From assembly GCA_019054805.1 (NCBI GenBank), contig JAHQIY010000001.1:2184501-2248500 (forward strand): 64,000 bases of DNA, written 5' to 3'. Position 1 is the first letter of the stretch; every line of letters begins with the position of its first letter. Source of the DNA: Brachionus manjavacas (Eukaryota > Rotifera > Eurotatoria > Ploima > Brachionidae). The notes beneath the pieces are model-generated. The model was not told the DNA's origin. It saw only the letters and a list, made by a program, of their open reading frames with translations, and ran no database searches. This document shows, in pieces, positions 22,492 to 34,330 of the stretch. The translations under genes were made by a program, and so were the position numbers.

Positions 22492-23098
22492 AGATATGTA
22501 TGATGTAGTTCTTAAGTTACATGTTGCTGTCGGATATCAAGGACGAGTTGGCATTCTAAAAGAAGCTATTAAATTTTATGCCAATGTTACTAGACCGATA
22601 GTCGATATGTTCTTAGATTATTTGGAAGAATATAATTTTAAAAAAAAGAGAAATAAGAATCATGGTCTATTAGTGAAGCCGATTGAATCGTCTAATTTCA
22701 AATCACGCATGCAAATCGATCTAATTGACTTTCGTACTCTACCAAATGGTGAATATTGTTGGATCCTCAATTGTCAAGATCATCTCACAAAAGCATGTTG
22801 GCTGAAGCCATTAAAATCCAAGAAAGCTAATGAAGTAGCTAGGGCTTTAATTGAAGTCTTTGGCTTTTTTGGTGCTCCACAAATATTACAAAGTGATAAC
22901 GGGAAAGAATTTCGAAACAAGGTCATTGAGTCATTAAAATTATTATGGCCTAATTTAAATATTATTCATGGAAGAGCTCGAAGACCGAAATCACAAGGGA
23001 GTGTTGAAAGGGCTAACGGTGACGTTCAGAACATACTCGGTAGTTGGATGAGAATGAACAAATCAACTAAATGGGCAATAGCATTGCCAATTGTGTGA
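22472..23098 (+). CDS. Integrase core of the Ginger-like element
   Basis: 208 residues. The N-terminal part (HVAVGYQGRVGILKEAIKF) occupies the place of the HHCC zinc finger but lacks most of the zinc ligands. The catalytic core is intact in its three acidic motifs: MQIDLIDFRTLPNG, LQSDNGKEFRNK and QGSVERANGDVQN (D, D, E with about 35 residues between the last two). It resembles KRBA2-like integrases of animals. The frame ends at WAIALPIV. The continuation, MSPYKGLFGYEMFIGLDVLN, appears at about 23366, after a probable intron or a short deletion. Confidence 0.85.
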   Translation: MVIVAIEDMYDVVLKLHVAVGYQGRVGILKEAIKFYANVTRPIVDMFLDYLEEYNFKKKRNKNHGLLVKPIESSNFKSRMQIDLIDFRTLPNGEYCWILNCQDHLTKACWLKPLKSKKANEVARALIEVFGFFGAPQILQSDNGKEFRNKVIESLKLLWPNLNIIHGRARRPKSQGSVERANGDVQNILGSWMRMNKSTKWAIALPIV

Positions 23099-23788
23099 TG
23101 AAGACATCACTGTGTATGTACGCGGTTCGCTGTGCAGTTGCATGCACGCGTATTTCATATTTATATTTTATATTTATTGATTTGAGGGATTGGATTTTTC
23201 CTCATATATTTCTTTTTAGAATTAATAAAGTATTTTAAACTTTATTAAATAAATTACTTCATTTCAAATTGTTCAATTAATTAAAAATAATAAACATCAT
23301 GAAGGTAATTATAATAATTTATAACAAATATTAATTTATAATTGTAATCCATTACAGGTATATGTATGAGTCCTTACAAAGGTCTTTTTGGTTATGAAAT
23401 GTTTATTGGTTTAGATGTATTAAATTTACCTGAAGAAGAGACAAGGAAAAAAAAAACAGCTAAAGAGTTCTTGTTATTAGGTTTATTAATTAATTAAGTC
23501 ATTTACCTGTAAATTATTTTATGTAACTAATTAAATAAAAAATAAATTAAAGGTAGAAATAATGAAGCTGATGAACAATTAGATGATGAAGATGATGATG
23601 ATGAAAATGTGGATGATAGTTTTGTTGTTTCGGATGAATTGCTTAAGTTAAGAGACGAGTTAAATCGGAAAGGAAAGCAACAGAACCTGAGCCTGAGTAC
23701 GACGAACCTGATAAAGATCAAGAAAATCTAAATCCAATACAAACAAGGGAGAAACAAATAAATAAAGCGAAAAAAAACGATAAAAAAA

Positions 23789-24244
23789 ATGTTAAGCAGG
23801 AATAAGAAAGTAATAAATTCTTTTAAAGTAGGTGATCTTGTATTATATCACTCAGAAGATGTTGATAGAGGTGCTTCAGATCCCCAAAATATTTCATGTG
23901 TAATTCTTGAGAAAAAGAACGAGCTATTTAAACTAGGATGTAGGGCAGGAGTTTTTGATTCATTCGTTGCTTTCAATTTCATTGAAAAGACAGCGTTAAT
24001 AATTGAGTTCTCAATTGAATTTATACCCAAAGACAAGAAAGATGAGTACATAAGCGTGGGAGCTAGAGAAGCAGTAAGATTACTCTCGATTGGTCATGGA
24101 CAAGGCTACCTAAAATGTAATTGTACTGGTAACTGTGCCACTAAGCGTTGTTCATGTAAGAAAGCTAATCTTAAGTGTAGTTCTAAATGTCATGGCAAAG
24201 AATTTAAATGCGCCAATTGTGAATTTTTTTATTTTAATTTTTAA
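23789..24244 (+). CDS. Integrase C-terminal domain with CXC-type cysteine-rich tail
   Basis: 151 residues. The first part, FKVGDLVLYHSEDVDRGASD, corresponds to the SH3-like C-terminal domain found after KRBA2-type integrases. The end (about residues 113-147) is cysteine-rich: C-x-C-x3-C-x4-RCSC-KK-x3-KC-x3-CHG-x4-KC-x2-C. This is the pattern of tesmin/TSO1-like CXC (CRC) DNA-binding motifs. It probably gives the transposase sequence-specific binding to its ends. An acidic linker (about 23555-23700, DEDDDDENVDDSF) lies just upstream in another frame. Confidence 0.75.
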   Translation: MLSRNKKVINSFKVGDLVLYHSEDVDRGASDPQNISCVILEKKNELFKLGCRAGVFDSFVAFNFIEKTALIIEFSIEFIPKDKKDEYISVGAREAVRLLSIGHGQGYLKCNCTGNCATKRCSCKKANLKCSSKCHGKEFKCANCEFFYFNF

Positions 24245-24542
24245 TTGAATTTGACTTTTTTTATAAATGGATACCATGCAATTTAATAAATTTTCTTATT
24301 TTTTTAAATTTTTAATAATTTTCTTTTTGTTTTGAATTTACAAATTTGCCAAATAATTAATGACAATTATTGAATTACATTAAAATCACAAAATTATTTT
24401 TTGCCATGTCATTTTCAGAAAAGTGATGGCAATAAACGAAATTTATAAAAAAAAAGAATTTTTATTTTTTGACAATGGTATTTCACGAAAAATCTTGTCA
24501 TTTCGCGTAATGCCCAATTTCACGTATTGTGGGTAACATATC

Positions 24543-25284
24543 TTAGGGTTTAGTTAAAAAAATTTAATCTAAATTCAAAATTTAATTTAAGTTATTTTCT
24601 GAAATAATAAAAGTTTTTATTATAAGTACTTTATTATAAGTTAATATTTTTAATCTTTTTATAAAATTTATATTATGCAAATTAAAAAAAATTATAAACA
24701 TAGAATATATTTATCTATTCACAAAAATGACTAAATTAATCACAAAAGCTTTGCGTTAGTGACTTACTGCGCAAAACTATTCGATTAAAAATCATTAAGA
24801 ATTTGATTAAAAATTGCAAATTATATAACTGGGAAGATTTTTCAACAAAATCAGAATCAATATATTTAATTTAAAGTCGTTAAGCCATTGACTAACAAAC
24901 AAATAGCCAAGAGTGAAAGAAAAGACAGCAATTTTTTGAAGGAGAAGAATATATTCAATATTTTAAAATGAAGCAAATTTAAAGACATCGGCAATAAATT
25001 TTGGACCAACTTTTTTTTTAATATTTTTAAGCCACAGTATTTAATCTAATGGTAGACTAATAATCAAATTTTCAATCATTTTTTAAATTATTGACAGTGC
25101 TTGAATCAGTTTGATGATTAAAAATTTAAAAAATAAATTTTATTCACAGTGCAAAAATCAATATTAAAATGAGCGGCTTTTAAAAATTCGTTAGATGAAA
25201 ATCCGTTAAATTAAATTTTCTATGTTAAAAAATTGGAAAAATTTGGCAGTTAGTTTTTTTTTGACACAGTAAGAAAACTGTATT
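24543..25284. other. AT-rich spacer, no gene seen
   Basis: No recognisable coding sequence or element end. All frames are short and of AT-driven composition. Confidence 0.4.
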
Positions 25285-26080
25285 TTTTTTTATCTGTACC
25301 AAAGAAAAATATAAAAAAATAAAATAAAATAAAAACATTTTGTAAAAAATACAAATAATAAAAAAAGATATTGTTTGTAAAAAGATTAAATTTTAAAGGT
25401 CTGCTTTTTTAATTTCGATAATTATTATTCATTTTTTTTCACCTTTAGTCTTCCATGTTTCTCATTTTCGACTATCTCAAATCGAGCTTGGATTCTTGAT
25501 TAGCTGTCCAACTTTGATGAAGACTTTTTTTTTCTTAGTAAACATATTCCTGAATTTTCAATCTTATGTATTCGATCCTACCAACTTCAGGTTTGAAGGG
25601 TCAAATATTTAAAAAATTGTTTGTTGTTGGGCCTTCATGCCAAATTCATAAAAAAAACGTGGTTATAGGGAAAAAGAATGCTAGTTCTTTACTTGCGTGA
25701 TGTACCAGTGAAAACAACTATTTTTTTAAAGTTGTGTTTGCAACCACGACAATTTATTTTTATTTATTTTTTTAAAAAATGAATCAAGAGAAAAAAGGAA
25801 GAATTAGTAATGAAGCAATTACAGAATGGAGTGGGATATTCAATATATCTTGATTCAAAATATTCACTTTATTCATCCACAAGTCTGACGATCAGTAGAG
25901 AACGACTCAGTCCTGACCTTTCATATCTCTCACTCAACTCTAAAGGAAATTCGAGAATGTTAGTTCATCAAAGGATTAAAATGTATTTTTTTAGAGGGGA
26001 TATCATATTTTAAGTTCAAAATAGATCGAACAGCTGAATTTTGAATGAATTTTTTGATGATATAAACATTTTAAACAAAT
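25285..26080 (-). mobile_element. LINE family A copy A4
   Basis: On the - strand it gives IQNSAVRSILNLKYDIPS, then SERYERSGLSRSLL, IVRLVDE and SRYIEYPTPFCNC. These align piece by piece with the C-terminal part of copy A1 (IQNIAVRSILKLKYVTLSNI and SRYIKYQTPLCNC). The - strand ends near 25290 with GGTACAGATAAAAA, a degraded version of the family tail. Stops and deletions are frequent. The 5' end is truncated within ORF2. Confidence 0.7.
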
Positions 26081-26328
26081 ATTAAATATTTATGTTAGAA
26101 ACCAGAATAAATCATGCTTTTAAATATCATCTACATGCATGATGTTTATATTGCTTGATTCGTAATTCAATGTTCTTCAGATTTGAAAAATTAATTAAGG
26201 CTTAAACTAGGCTGATTCAAAAATCATAAAACCTTTTATCTTTTTTACTTGAACCGATCTGACCTTTTTCAAAAACTACATTTCTAAAAATAATTGCGTA
26301 GTTATATTTCAAATTTTAATATGCTTAA

Positions 26329-27309
26329 CACTCAAATGACCACCGAGTCATTTTTGACATTTTTAAGGTTATTTTGCTAAAAAACTCTGGCAATTTTTCT
26401 TTTATGATTTATATTTTTTGATTAATCTAATTAACTTGATATTTGAAAACAAAAAAAGTGAAATTTGAAAAAAAAATTCAAATTTTTCTGCAAAAAAAAG
26501 TTAACTTAAATTACCAGCCGTGTCATTTTTGACACGTCATTCATTTTGTCTACTTGAAGCTTTTTAAAAATTACATAATGTGACATGGTGTGCTTTTTTT
26601 GTTTGATTTTTTATTCTTAAAAATAAAATTGATTATTAAATTGAAAAATTAAAAATGTCACGACGAGAAGCCCTAAAAGCCCGCAAGAAGTTTGAAAAGT
26701 ACAAAAACTGTAATGATATTGAATCAGGGGAATCAGATGAAGAGATTAACAATGAAAATGAAAGTGAAGATGAGGAAGAAAATAGTTCAAAACCTGTTAT
26801 TCCATCAACTCCAAAAACACCATCTCAAAACAAAAAACGTTCTTTGAGTTCCTCAAATACTCCAGTTTCATCAAAAAAAGCCAATTTAGATTCAAAAAAA
26901 AAAAAATGTCAAGTACGATTATGCAAAGAAAATAAAAATATTACCTGTACATTTGTACAAAGCCAACATGTAGGGTTTGTCTTCATTAGCAGAAGGTCGA
27001 AGCTGTTAGTAAATTATACCATGATAATGGCAAAAAACTATAATTTTTTTTTAATTTTCATTTTTTTTATAATTAAATTTTATTTTCTATTCAATTTGAA
27101 TTATTACAAAACTTAAAGATTTTTTTGATCATCTGACTATTTTGCATTCAAATAATAATTTAAATAAAAAAAAATAAATTTTCTTAACAATTTATCAAAA
27201 AAAATTGCTATTTTTTAATTTTTCCGCTCTTTTATATTGAAAATTTAAAATCGTGTCAAAAATGACACGGTGGTAATTTAAGGTAAAAAAAATTTTGGTC
27301 ATTTGAGTG
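26329..27309 (+). mobile_element. Internally deleted piggyBac element with TTAA ends
   Basis: The ends are CACTCAAATGACC and its exact complement GGTCATTTGAGTG, each directly flanked by TTAA (26325-26328 and 27310-27313), the hallmark target of piggyBac transposons. Subterminal inverted copies of GTGTCATTTTTGACAC lie near 26521 and 27253. The 981-bp interior keeps only the two ends of a transposase gene. Perfect terminal repeats suggest fairly recent movement, presumably with enzyme supplied by another copy. Confidence 0.85.
26655..27116 (+). pseudogene. Remnant piggyBac transposase (N-terminus joined to C-terminal zinc finger)
   Basis: The frame begins MSRREALKARKKFEKY and continues with an acidic stretch (GESDEEINNENESEDEEENS) typical of piggyBac transposase N-termini. 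It then passes directly to KKKKCQVRLCKENKNITC. A shifted frame over about 26945-27000 adds ICTKPTCRVCL, which resembles the C-terminal cysteine-rich finger. The whole catalytic domain between is missing, so no active enzyme is encoded. Confidence 0.7.
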
Positions 27310-27313
27310 TTAA

Positions 27314-28636
27314 GTATTGTGTTTTAATGAAACAACGTAATTTCAAAATTTTAAAAAAGTTAAATAGAAAAAAAACTTTCTTTATTCCAAATATCTTTTA
27401 AAATAAAGCAAAATGACAACTTGAAGTTCATGATCATCATCGCATGATTAAAACTCAGTAGATTAAAATCTAAATAAAAATGATGAAAAAAGCTTTTTTA
27501 AAATATTTTTTAATCAAACAAAAAATGTTCATTTTCTTAATTAAAAAAAGATAATGTTTTTTTTTCACAATAGATCTTTAATTGATTTTTAAAATTAAAT
27601 TAATTTGAAAATTTTAAAGACAAATTTAAAATCCACATTAAAACATCCAAATTATGGCTTTAAATGATGTTTTAATATTAATTAAAATATAAACTACTGC
27701 GAAACCAAGTTAAATTTTGTATTGCAAATTTCAGAGTATTGATTTAGATTTTATTTTCCTTCAGATAAAAGTTCATTTAATTTTCTTCCTAATTAAAGAT
27801 GAAACAAAACATGTTTAATAAAGTTTAAAAATTTGATATTTTAAAAATTGATAAAAAATCCCTTTTTTAAATCAAAAACTGAAAAATTTTGATTTTAAAT
27901 TTACATTTGATCATAAAATTCAATTTGCCAGCAAAATTTGTTACCAAAATTGTAAAAGAAAAAATAAACAAGAAAAAAATCTAAAAAATAAATAGTGATA
28001 GTGAAAATTTTTCGTTAAAAATAAAATTAAAAATTATTCTTTATAATTGCATATTATTTCAAACAAAGAAATTCTCTGTGATTGTTTAAATAGCAATTTA
28101 TAACAAGAAGCAACAAACATTTTTTCGTGTTTTTAAACAAAAAAAAAACAAAAAAATTTTTAATAACAAAAATTAAAAAATAATTACTTTTTTTAGGAAA
28201 AAGTTAAAATCTACATAATTCAGAAAAGATATATTTATTTCAAAAATGTGTTCAAAAAATGGATGAGGATTTAAAACTTCTTATACAAATTAAATTATTC
28301 GTCTGGAGCTTCAAGCGTTAAAAACTAGAGTCAATATTTTAATTTTTTAAAATAAAGTAATAGAGCTGGTTAATACTTATAATATATCACTTTTTAACTC
28401 GTTTAAAAAATTTGTAGAAGAAAATACTTGAAATTTAATTAATTAATTTCTAAAAAGAATATTTAGCTGAAAATTTTATGAAGTAAAATTGAAATAATCA
28501 AAATGGTAAAATGTTAAGAAAATTTCGAATCAAAAATTTAATTTAATTTTTTAAAACGTTTTATAGGCTTGCTTGTATTAAATTCAGGTTTTTTATCTTG
28601 TTCATCTTGATTTAATTAGATTCGACTAACTTTAAA
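27314..28636. other. Upstream region of TMEM201 gene
   Basis: Extremely AT-rich intergenic DNA with no credible frame. It presumably includes the promoter and 5' UTR of the next gene, but no element could be singled out. Confidence 0.4.
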
Positions 28637-30160
28637 ATGCTATTTGGAGTTAATCGCAACTGTTGGTTCTGTAATCAATACACTAAAGTATCTTTTTTCA
28701 ATCAGAACTCGTGGACTTGTGCCCAATGTAGCCAATACAATGGATTTGATAAAGTTATAAAGTAAAATAAATTAAATAGCAAAATAATTTCTGTTCTTAT
28801 AGAATGGAGACTATAACCGAGAAATACCAGAAATGCATCAGCAATCAAAGAGAAGAACTTTTGCTTTGTCAAATAGGCCCAAAGATTTAAAAGAAAAAAA
28901 CTCATTTTTATGCGATCAATGCACCAACAACCAAAAAATAAAAATTGAAAAATTGTCCAATTTTCAGCCTCAACGCGAAGAAACCTTCGACTTGGAAATA
29001 AAACTATACAAAGAGTATATGGAAAAAATTTATGATCTGTGTGACAAGTGCAAGTCCAAAGTAAAATTTGAAATTACCAGACAAGATGGTATCCTAAAGC
29101 AATATTTGTACAAAATCGGAAAGTTCGATTATCTGTTTGAACGAAACGTTCTTGGTAAACGGCTCACCACTTTCCGCAATCAAGCAATCTCACACAACTC
29201 AAACTTAGTCTCTCTGGCAAAAATTTTTCTCTATCTTTTCACTCTTATCCTGAGTACTGTGACAATTTTATACAATGATTATTCAAAAAGTGATTTAATT
29301 AAGGATTTGTTTTATTTTTCTCCGTCACTAGATAACCAAGTGCAAGAGTTTATTTCCAAAATTTCATCTGTAACCAACAGTTCAACCTCAATCAAATTGA
29401 ATAATCAAATACCTTTGTTAGTTTGTATCAATCACATTCTTTTATGTGTCAGTCTAATGGTTGAAAATGAACATTTCAAAGCAGTTGTTTCACTTTTAAG
29501 TCTGAACACCATTTTAATAATGTCCAATTATGGCACAATTAATCAAAATTTTAATTTTCCACAAAATTTTAATTTTCCACAAAATTTTCCAATTTGTCTT
29601 AAATTTGTGCCTGTATGTGCAGGCTTGATGATTTTGATAACAATCTTTAAATTAACAAATATAAAATTTAAATGTCTGAATCTAAATGAACGATCCATAG
29701 TGTCGTCTCAGGGATCAATTATTCCCAATTTAAAAAATAAATCTAATCAAGAAAATAAGATAATCAAACCAGCTAGATTCAAACCTGCTTCCAAGAGTTT
29801 GTTCGATTTTAAACCGACCAAGGCAAGTGTGGATTCAAGTGGTAAATTTTGTTTTAATTTTTTTTTAGTTTTTTTTTAAATTCCTTCCAAGATTTGTCGT
29901 CAAGTTCATGCAGATCTTTAGAAGACGACTCGTCGTCAATTGTAAGTGGCTTGACCAATTTATATCTTGATCGATCAAGAAATATGGATCAAAACATCAA
30001 AAAAGATTTTGGCCTGATGCATTGTGTTGAATCTAATTATAGTTCTTTTTATCAGTGCAAAAATAGTTTAAGAAATCGGTCTAATGCTAGCTCCAAATGG
30101 CATCATCCATTTTCCCAACCAAGCCAAATTAGCAAAAAAGAAATTTTTGTTGTCTACTGA
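28637..30160 (+). CDS. TMEM201: TMEM201/Samp1/Ima1-family inner nuclear membrane protein, three exons
   Basis: Proposed exons are 28637-28753, 28803-29841 and 29892-30160, in phase, giving 474 aa. Introns are about 50 nt; the first uses a weak donor (GTTATA), chosen because it restores GFDK-NGDYN. The N-terminus is the Ima1 zinc-binding domain: NRNCWFCNQYTKV, WTCAQCSQYNGFDKNGDYN, then FLCDQC and DLCDKCKSKV, i.e. four CxxC pairs within the first ~120 residues. Downstream are about four hydrophobic segments (for example LAKIFLYLFTLILSTVTILY, PLLVCINHILLCVSLMV, FVPVCAGLMILITIF) and a serine-rich tail (exon 3). Family members sit in the inner nuclear membrane and link to LINC complexes and lamina in nuclear positioning. 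That role is inferred from the family. Confidence 0.9.
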
Positions 30161-32400
30161 ATTTATTTCAATTTGAATTTTGAACTTTTATTAATTTTTT
30201 TCCATTGAAATTTGTTATTTCGATTATTTTTCAGAAACCAGTTCCGAATTTTTTTCTAGAATTAAATATATATATTTGTTAATAAAAAAATTTTGATGAA
30301 GTTAAATATTAGACACATGGTTGCTTTTTTTAACAAGATTACCTCCTAGGCTTACAAAATAATTTGAAATTTAAATTGGTTTATGAAAAAATGAAGTGCT
30401 AAAGGGTCTTTATAGGCAGAGACACTAGTGTATCGATCAACATTGGGACTTTCAAAAATTTTAATTTAAATGTGTCGCACAAGTGACTGAAAAACGAATT
30501 ACTGATGAAAATAAAACACAAATTAAATTTTGAGAGAAATCGAAAAAGATGTGGCTATATCACATATTCCTCCGCTTTAATAAAACCAATGCTGTCGACC
30601 ATTGTGACTACTGCCGGATTACTAATGACCGGGATCAGCCATAGACTATTATTTTTCCAAAAATATAATTTCATTCATTATCATTTTATCTTTAGATATT
30701 AAAATTTATCTTTGAATTAATAAAAATAATTTTAGTATAATATGCTTTAAATGTTATGTAGATTTAAAAAATAAAATAATTTAAACAAAAATATTTTCCC
30801 AATTTATTGAAAAAATTGACTTAAAAATTAAAATTTATAGACTGAATTTTGTTTAGTTTATTTTAAAATTTTTTATTTCAAAAGTATTTTTTTTTTTTTC
30901 AAGGTTAATCAACAGGCTAGTGCCCATGCCTCATGAGACCGGTTAACACTTCATTTATTTAATTAATTATTAAACAAATATATATATATATATATATTAA
31001 AAGTATAAAAAATAAAAATATTTATAAAAATTAAAAAGAGATATTGATTTAATAGTCATTTGAAAAAATTTAACAACAAGAAAATAAAAAAAAATAAAAA
31101 AAAATAAAAATTTTATAGTTGATTTTGTCCTTTGTAAAGTCTCAAATGAGCTATTCGAATGGACAACTGTTTTTCTGTAAAATTTCAAATTCTAATTAAT
31201 TTAAATAATTTTAAAATTTTAATTACCTATGGCGAAAGAAGTTTTATTACTCAAAGCCATTTATTTTAAACATTAAATAAACTATTAAAAGAAAAAAAGT
31301 GGCAAAAGTACTGCGATGTCAATGATAAAGAAATCAATTTATGAAATTGAAGAAAATAAAAACCTTCTGCGAACAAAATCAAAGTTTTTTTCTGAAATCA
31401 TTGAAATTTGAAGTGTATCTTAACGCATGGAAACAAAGAAAAGGACACTAAAGGACAATTTTTAATTCTTTATTAAGTAAAGGACACAAAAGAATAATTA
31501 GCTTTAAAAACACGCTCATTGTCTATAGCTCATTTTTTTCTGAACTGAAAAATGCTTTTTTGTTATTTAAAAAGAAGTAATTCACTAAAGTTTAGTAAAA
31601 AAAGTGTATTTACAGTTATTCATTTTGAAATTAAATCTTTTTTAAAATTTTAATGCAAATCCTTCTAAATTATAACTACTTTAGTAAAAAATATAACTTT
31701 AGTCAATTTTTTGCATTTTTTGTTATTATATACATTTTATTCGTTTTGTATTTTAAAAATATTTTTAATTTTTTTTTAATCAAATACTTGATTCGATTAA
31801 TATAAAATTCGAATATTAAAAAATTTGATTTTTATATTCGATTATTCAATAGTTCAAATATTTGATTAGATTTTTAGAAAAATCGAAAACAAAAATCAAA
31901 CTCTTAGAGAATCAAATATTAAATTTGATTTTTTTTTTATTTAAATTATTATTTTTAATTTTCTTCAATTTAAATATTTAATTCAAATAAATCGTTTTTC
32001 AATAATCTAAATTTTTTTTAAATATTTTATTTGAATAATATGTTATTCCGAATTCTTAGTTATTTGAATTTCGTTCCGAATATTGATATTCGATTTCATC
32101 ACTACTTAAAAAACATATTTTTTTTGCAATCTGCAACTTTTTTTACATATTTTGAATAAATAAACTAGTTTATTTTATTTTAAAAAGCAAATCTTATAAT
32201 TGAGCCTTTGAGTGTTAACTATTAAATATAAATTACATATAGCAAAATTTTTTATCACTCCAATAACATAATCGGCTGGTCAATAATTTATAGAATATTA
32301 AGATGATAACACCGCCAGGGAGACCCCTTTCATCTATTAAGGCTTTTTTATCTTTTTTTTGAGTCCCCTTTTTAGGCTTGTTTACAAAATTATCGTTATT
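30161..32400. other. Intergenic stretch with tail repeat D copy 2
   Basis: 30505-30702 encodes a short piece (SALIKPMLSTIVTTAGLLMT) of coding-like composition but unknown origin, possibly transposon debris. Tail repeat D (see 50-112) recurs at about 30895-30965, followed by a (TA)n run at 30978-30996. From 31200 to 32400 only AT-rich DNA is seen. Confidence 0.45.
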
Positions 32401-32412
32401 TAGCAACGAGTT

Positions 32413-33400
32413 TTAACCTAATAAATGCCCACAAAACGCATCTTTTCTAAAATATTTGCAGTAACACATTTTATCGGTGATATTTATTAAAAATTCTTCA
32501 TTATCAGAAAACTTATAAATACTTTTACCACATTTTTTAAGATAACCCTTTTTAGAGTATTTTACTCCAGCTAATTTAGCTTTGGAACTCGGGATAGGTT
32601 TGGTATGAAAAGTTCTATTCTTGATTGAATAATATTTTGCAATACGCAATAGAACTTGTACAAAATCTAAAACAAACACTCTTTTCTTCTAAGTAAAAGT
32701 TCTTTTTGTTGAGCGGTTGAACGACTCAATTGGCGAGTTTGTACAAGCGAATCCTTCGGGTCTATTAGAAATTTTTCATCTCTAAAATGGTCCCGTTAGC
32801 CACTGGTTTTTAACATCAAAGTAAAATTCTTGACGGCTTTCTTTAGAAAACTCTTTAAATTCTCTAAAGTTTCGCTCTATATTTTTCAATTGAGTAATGC
32901 ATTTTTCTCAGAAATTTTTTGCATTGCACTGCTAAATCTTTATTTAATTTCCCATATTCTTTCCTACAGTTAAATATAACGTGAAAGTAGCACATTAATA
33001 ATTTACAATCCACAAATTGCTTTGACAAAGCATTAAATGAGGCAAGCCAGGCATCTTGCACAACATAGGCCGGATCAAATTCGGTATCTAGTAAAACTGA
33101 AAATGTAAAAATCCTTGATAGAATTCATGGTAGTCGATTTCTTGTTCATGACTTTAAATACAAAACCCTAACGGGCGAAAATCGTGAACAGCGTCAGTGC
33201 GGCCTAAAGCGATAAGAAGAAATCCATTCTTTATAAATTTGTAGGTGGTGGCATCTAAGTGATAACTTCGGGGTAAATTGGAGTCGATTTTTGACATTAG
33301 ATATTTGGTGGGTACCATTAAATTAATATGATTTTTCTCTGAGCCATTATTAATTTTAATTTTATTTTTACTATCAAATTTCACATTAAAAAAAAAAGGC
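32413..33400 (-). mobile_element. Decayed MULE (Mutator-like) transposase
   Basis: On the - strand, in order: SYHLDATTYKFIKNGFLLIA with LGRTDAVHDFRPLGF (around the first catalytic aspartate), QDAWLASFNALSKQF and LLMCYFHVIFNCRKEYGKL (second aspartate region), GFACTNSPIESFNRSTKRTF (glutamate region), and finally MCYCKYFRKDAFCGH, a SWIM-type C-x-C-xn-C-x-H zinc finger. That is the full domain order of a MULE transposase. Several stops and frame shifts separate the pieces, and the N-terminal part is missing at a junction with a LINE near 33440. No terminal repeats were found. Confidence 0.85.
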
Positions 33401-33440
33401 TCGTGATCATCAAGGTCCTCCGAAAATAAATTATTTTGAA

Positions 33441-34330
33441 TTAGTTTTCGGACTTCTTCAATTGAATTGCGATTAAACTTAGAACTAATTCATTTTTCTT
33501 TCCTAAATTTGGTTTTATACAAAGGAGTTCGGAATTGAATTCATCATAAGAAAAATCTTTTAAATATTCTTTAATTAAAATAGCTACTTCTCCTCCATAC
33601 TTGTTGCGTGGTTTAGATAAGAACCGATGAAAGTGAAAATCAAGATAACAATTTGCCTCACCTAAATCTATTTTTAATTCATTGAGCAAAACAATGTCGG
33701 GACATTTTTGAGCTAAAAAATTTCCTAAGAGGTGAACCCTACTTGGTAAGTGAAGACAGTTCCAGTGTGTAATTACTAACCTGTTCTTAGAGGAAAGTTG
33801 ACTTGATAGATTTTTCATCATTGTGTGTTTGAGTTTGACTGTTTTTGTATGAAATCGCTGTTGATTTTATCTGAATTCTGTCCAATATTATTGTCTTAAA
33901 TTAAGCCATTAAGTTCATTGTTTTCCTTATCATTAGTTTGATCTTTTAGTTTTTTCGATTCAGCTGTTTGTGAATTGTCGGATTCTAAAACGCGCTTGAT
34001 TTGCTTACTCGTTTGAACATTGGTAACAAGGTATTTTGTTAACTTTACAGATTGATCCCTTAATTTTTCGAAATCTGAGCAGTTTATTTGTTCAAAATTT
34101 TTATTAAGATTAACTGATAGAACTGGAGTATGCATATTTTTTTGACTGGACTGTGACGACAAAAGAGATTCCTCATTTGTAGAATCGTTATTTGGGAACT
34201 GTGGAGTTTTGGTTATCATGTCCAGCATGTTTGTTTCTATTTGAGAAATTTCTTCTTCTTCTTCTTGAATCGCTAGTTCGCTATAGTCGATTTTGGCAAG
34301 TTTCGTGAATAGCTTTTAAGTGTAATTGAG
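33441..34330 (-). mobile_element. 5' part of a LINE: ORF1-like frame and AP endonuclease
   Basis: The - strand frame 33821-33441 gives LVITHWNCLHLPSRVHLLGN, CPDIVLLNELKID and NKYGGEVAILIKEYL, the pattern of the apurinic-endonuclease domain that opens LINE ORF2. Upstream (34228-33896, extending to about 34320) a polar frame with an acidic run (QEEEEEISQIETN) and LTKYLVTNVQTSKQIKRVLE may be ORF1. No reverse transcriptase follows: at about 33440 the sequence passes into the MULE. Having a 5' part without a 3' end is unusual for a LINE copy and points to a later deletion. Confidence 0.7.

Larger units (their letters stand above)
22009..24538 (+). mobile_element. Ginger-like DNA transposon with TATC target duplication
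   Basis: A 2530-bp element bounded by inverted repeats that begin TGTTAC and share GAAATTGGRCATTACGCGAA and ATG.CAA (left 22009-22052; right is the complement of 24495-24538). The 4 bp TATC flank it on both sides (22005-22008 and 24539-24542). It encodes a retroelement-type integrase (DDE) and a cysteine-rich C-terminal tail on the + strand. A cut-and-paste element with an integrase, long terminal inverted repeats and a 4-bp duplication fits the Ginger group. The coding region is split into several frames. Some breaks may be introns, since acceptor-like TTACAG occurs near 23352, but others look like damage. No capsid, protease or reverse-transcriptase gene is present. Confidence 0.85.

Noticed and set aside
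22009-24538. Reading the integrase as an LTR retroelement
   Set aside because: Terminal repeats are inverted, not direct; there is a 4-bp duplication, and no gag, protease or reverse transcriptase is present.
30505-30702. 65-aa frame with SALIKPMLSTIVTTAGLLMT
   Set aside because: Looks like coding debris, but too short and isolated to assign; left within the intergenic description.
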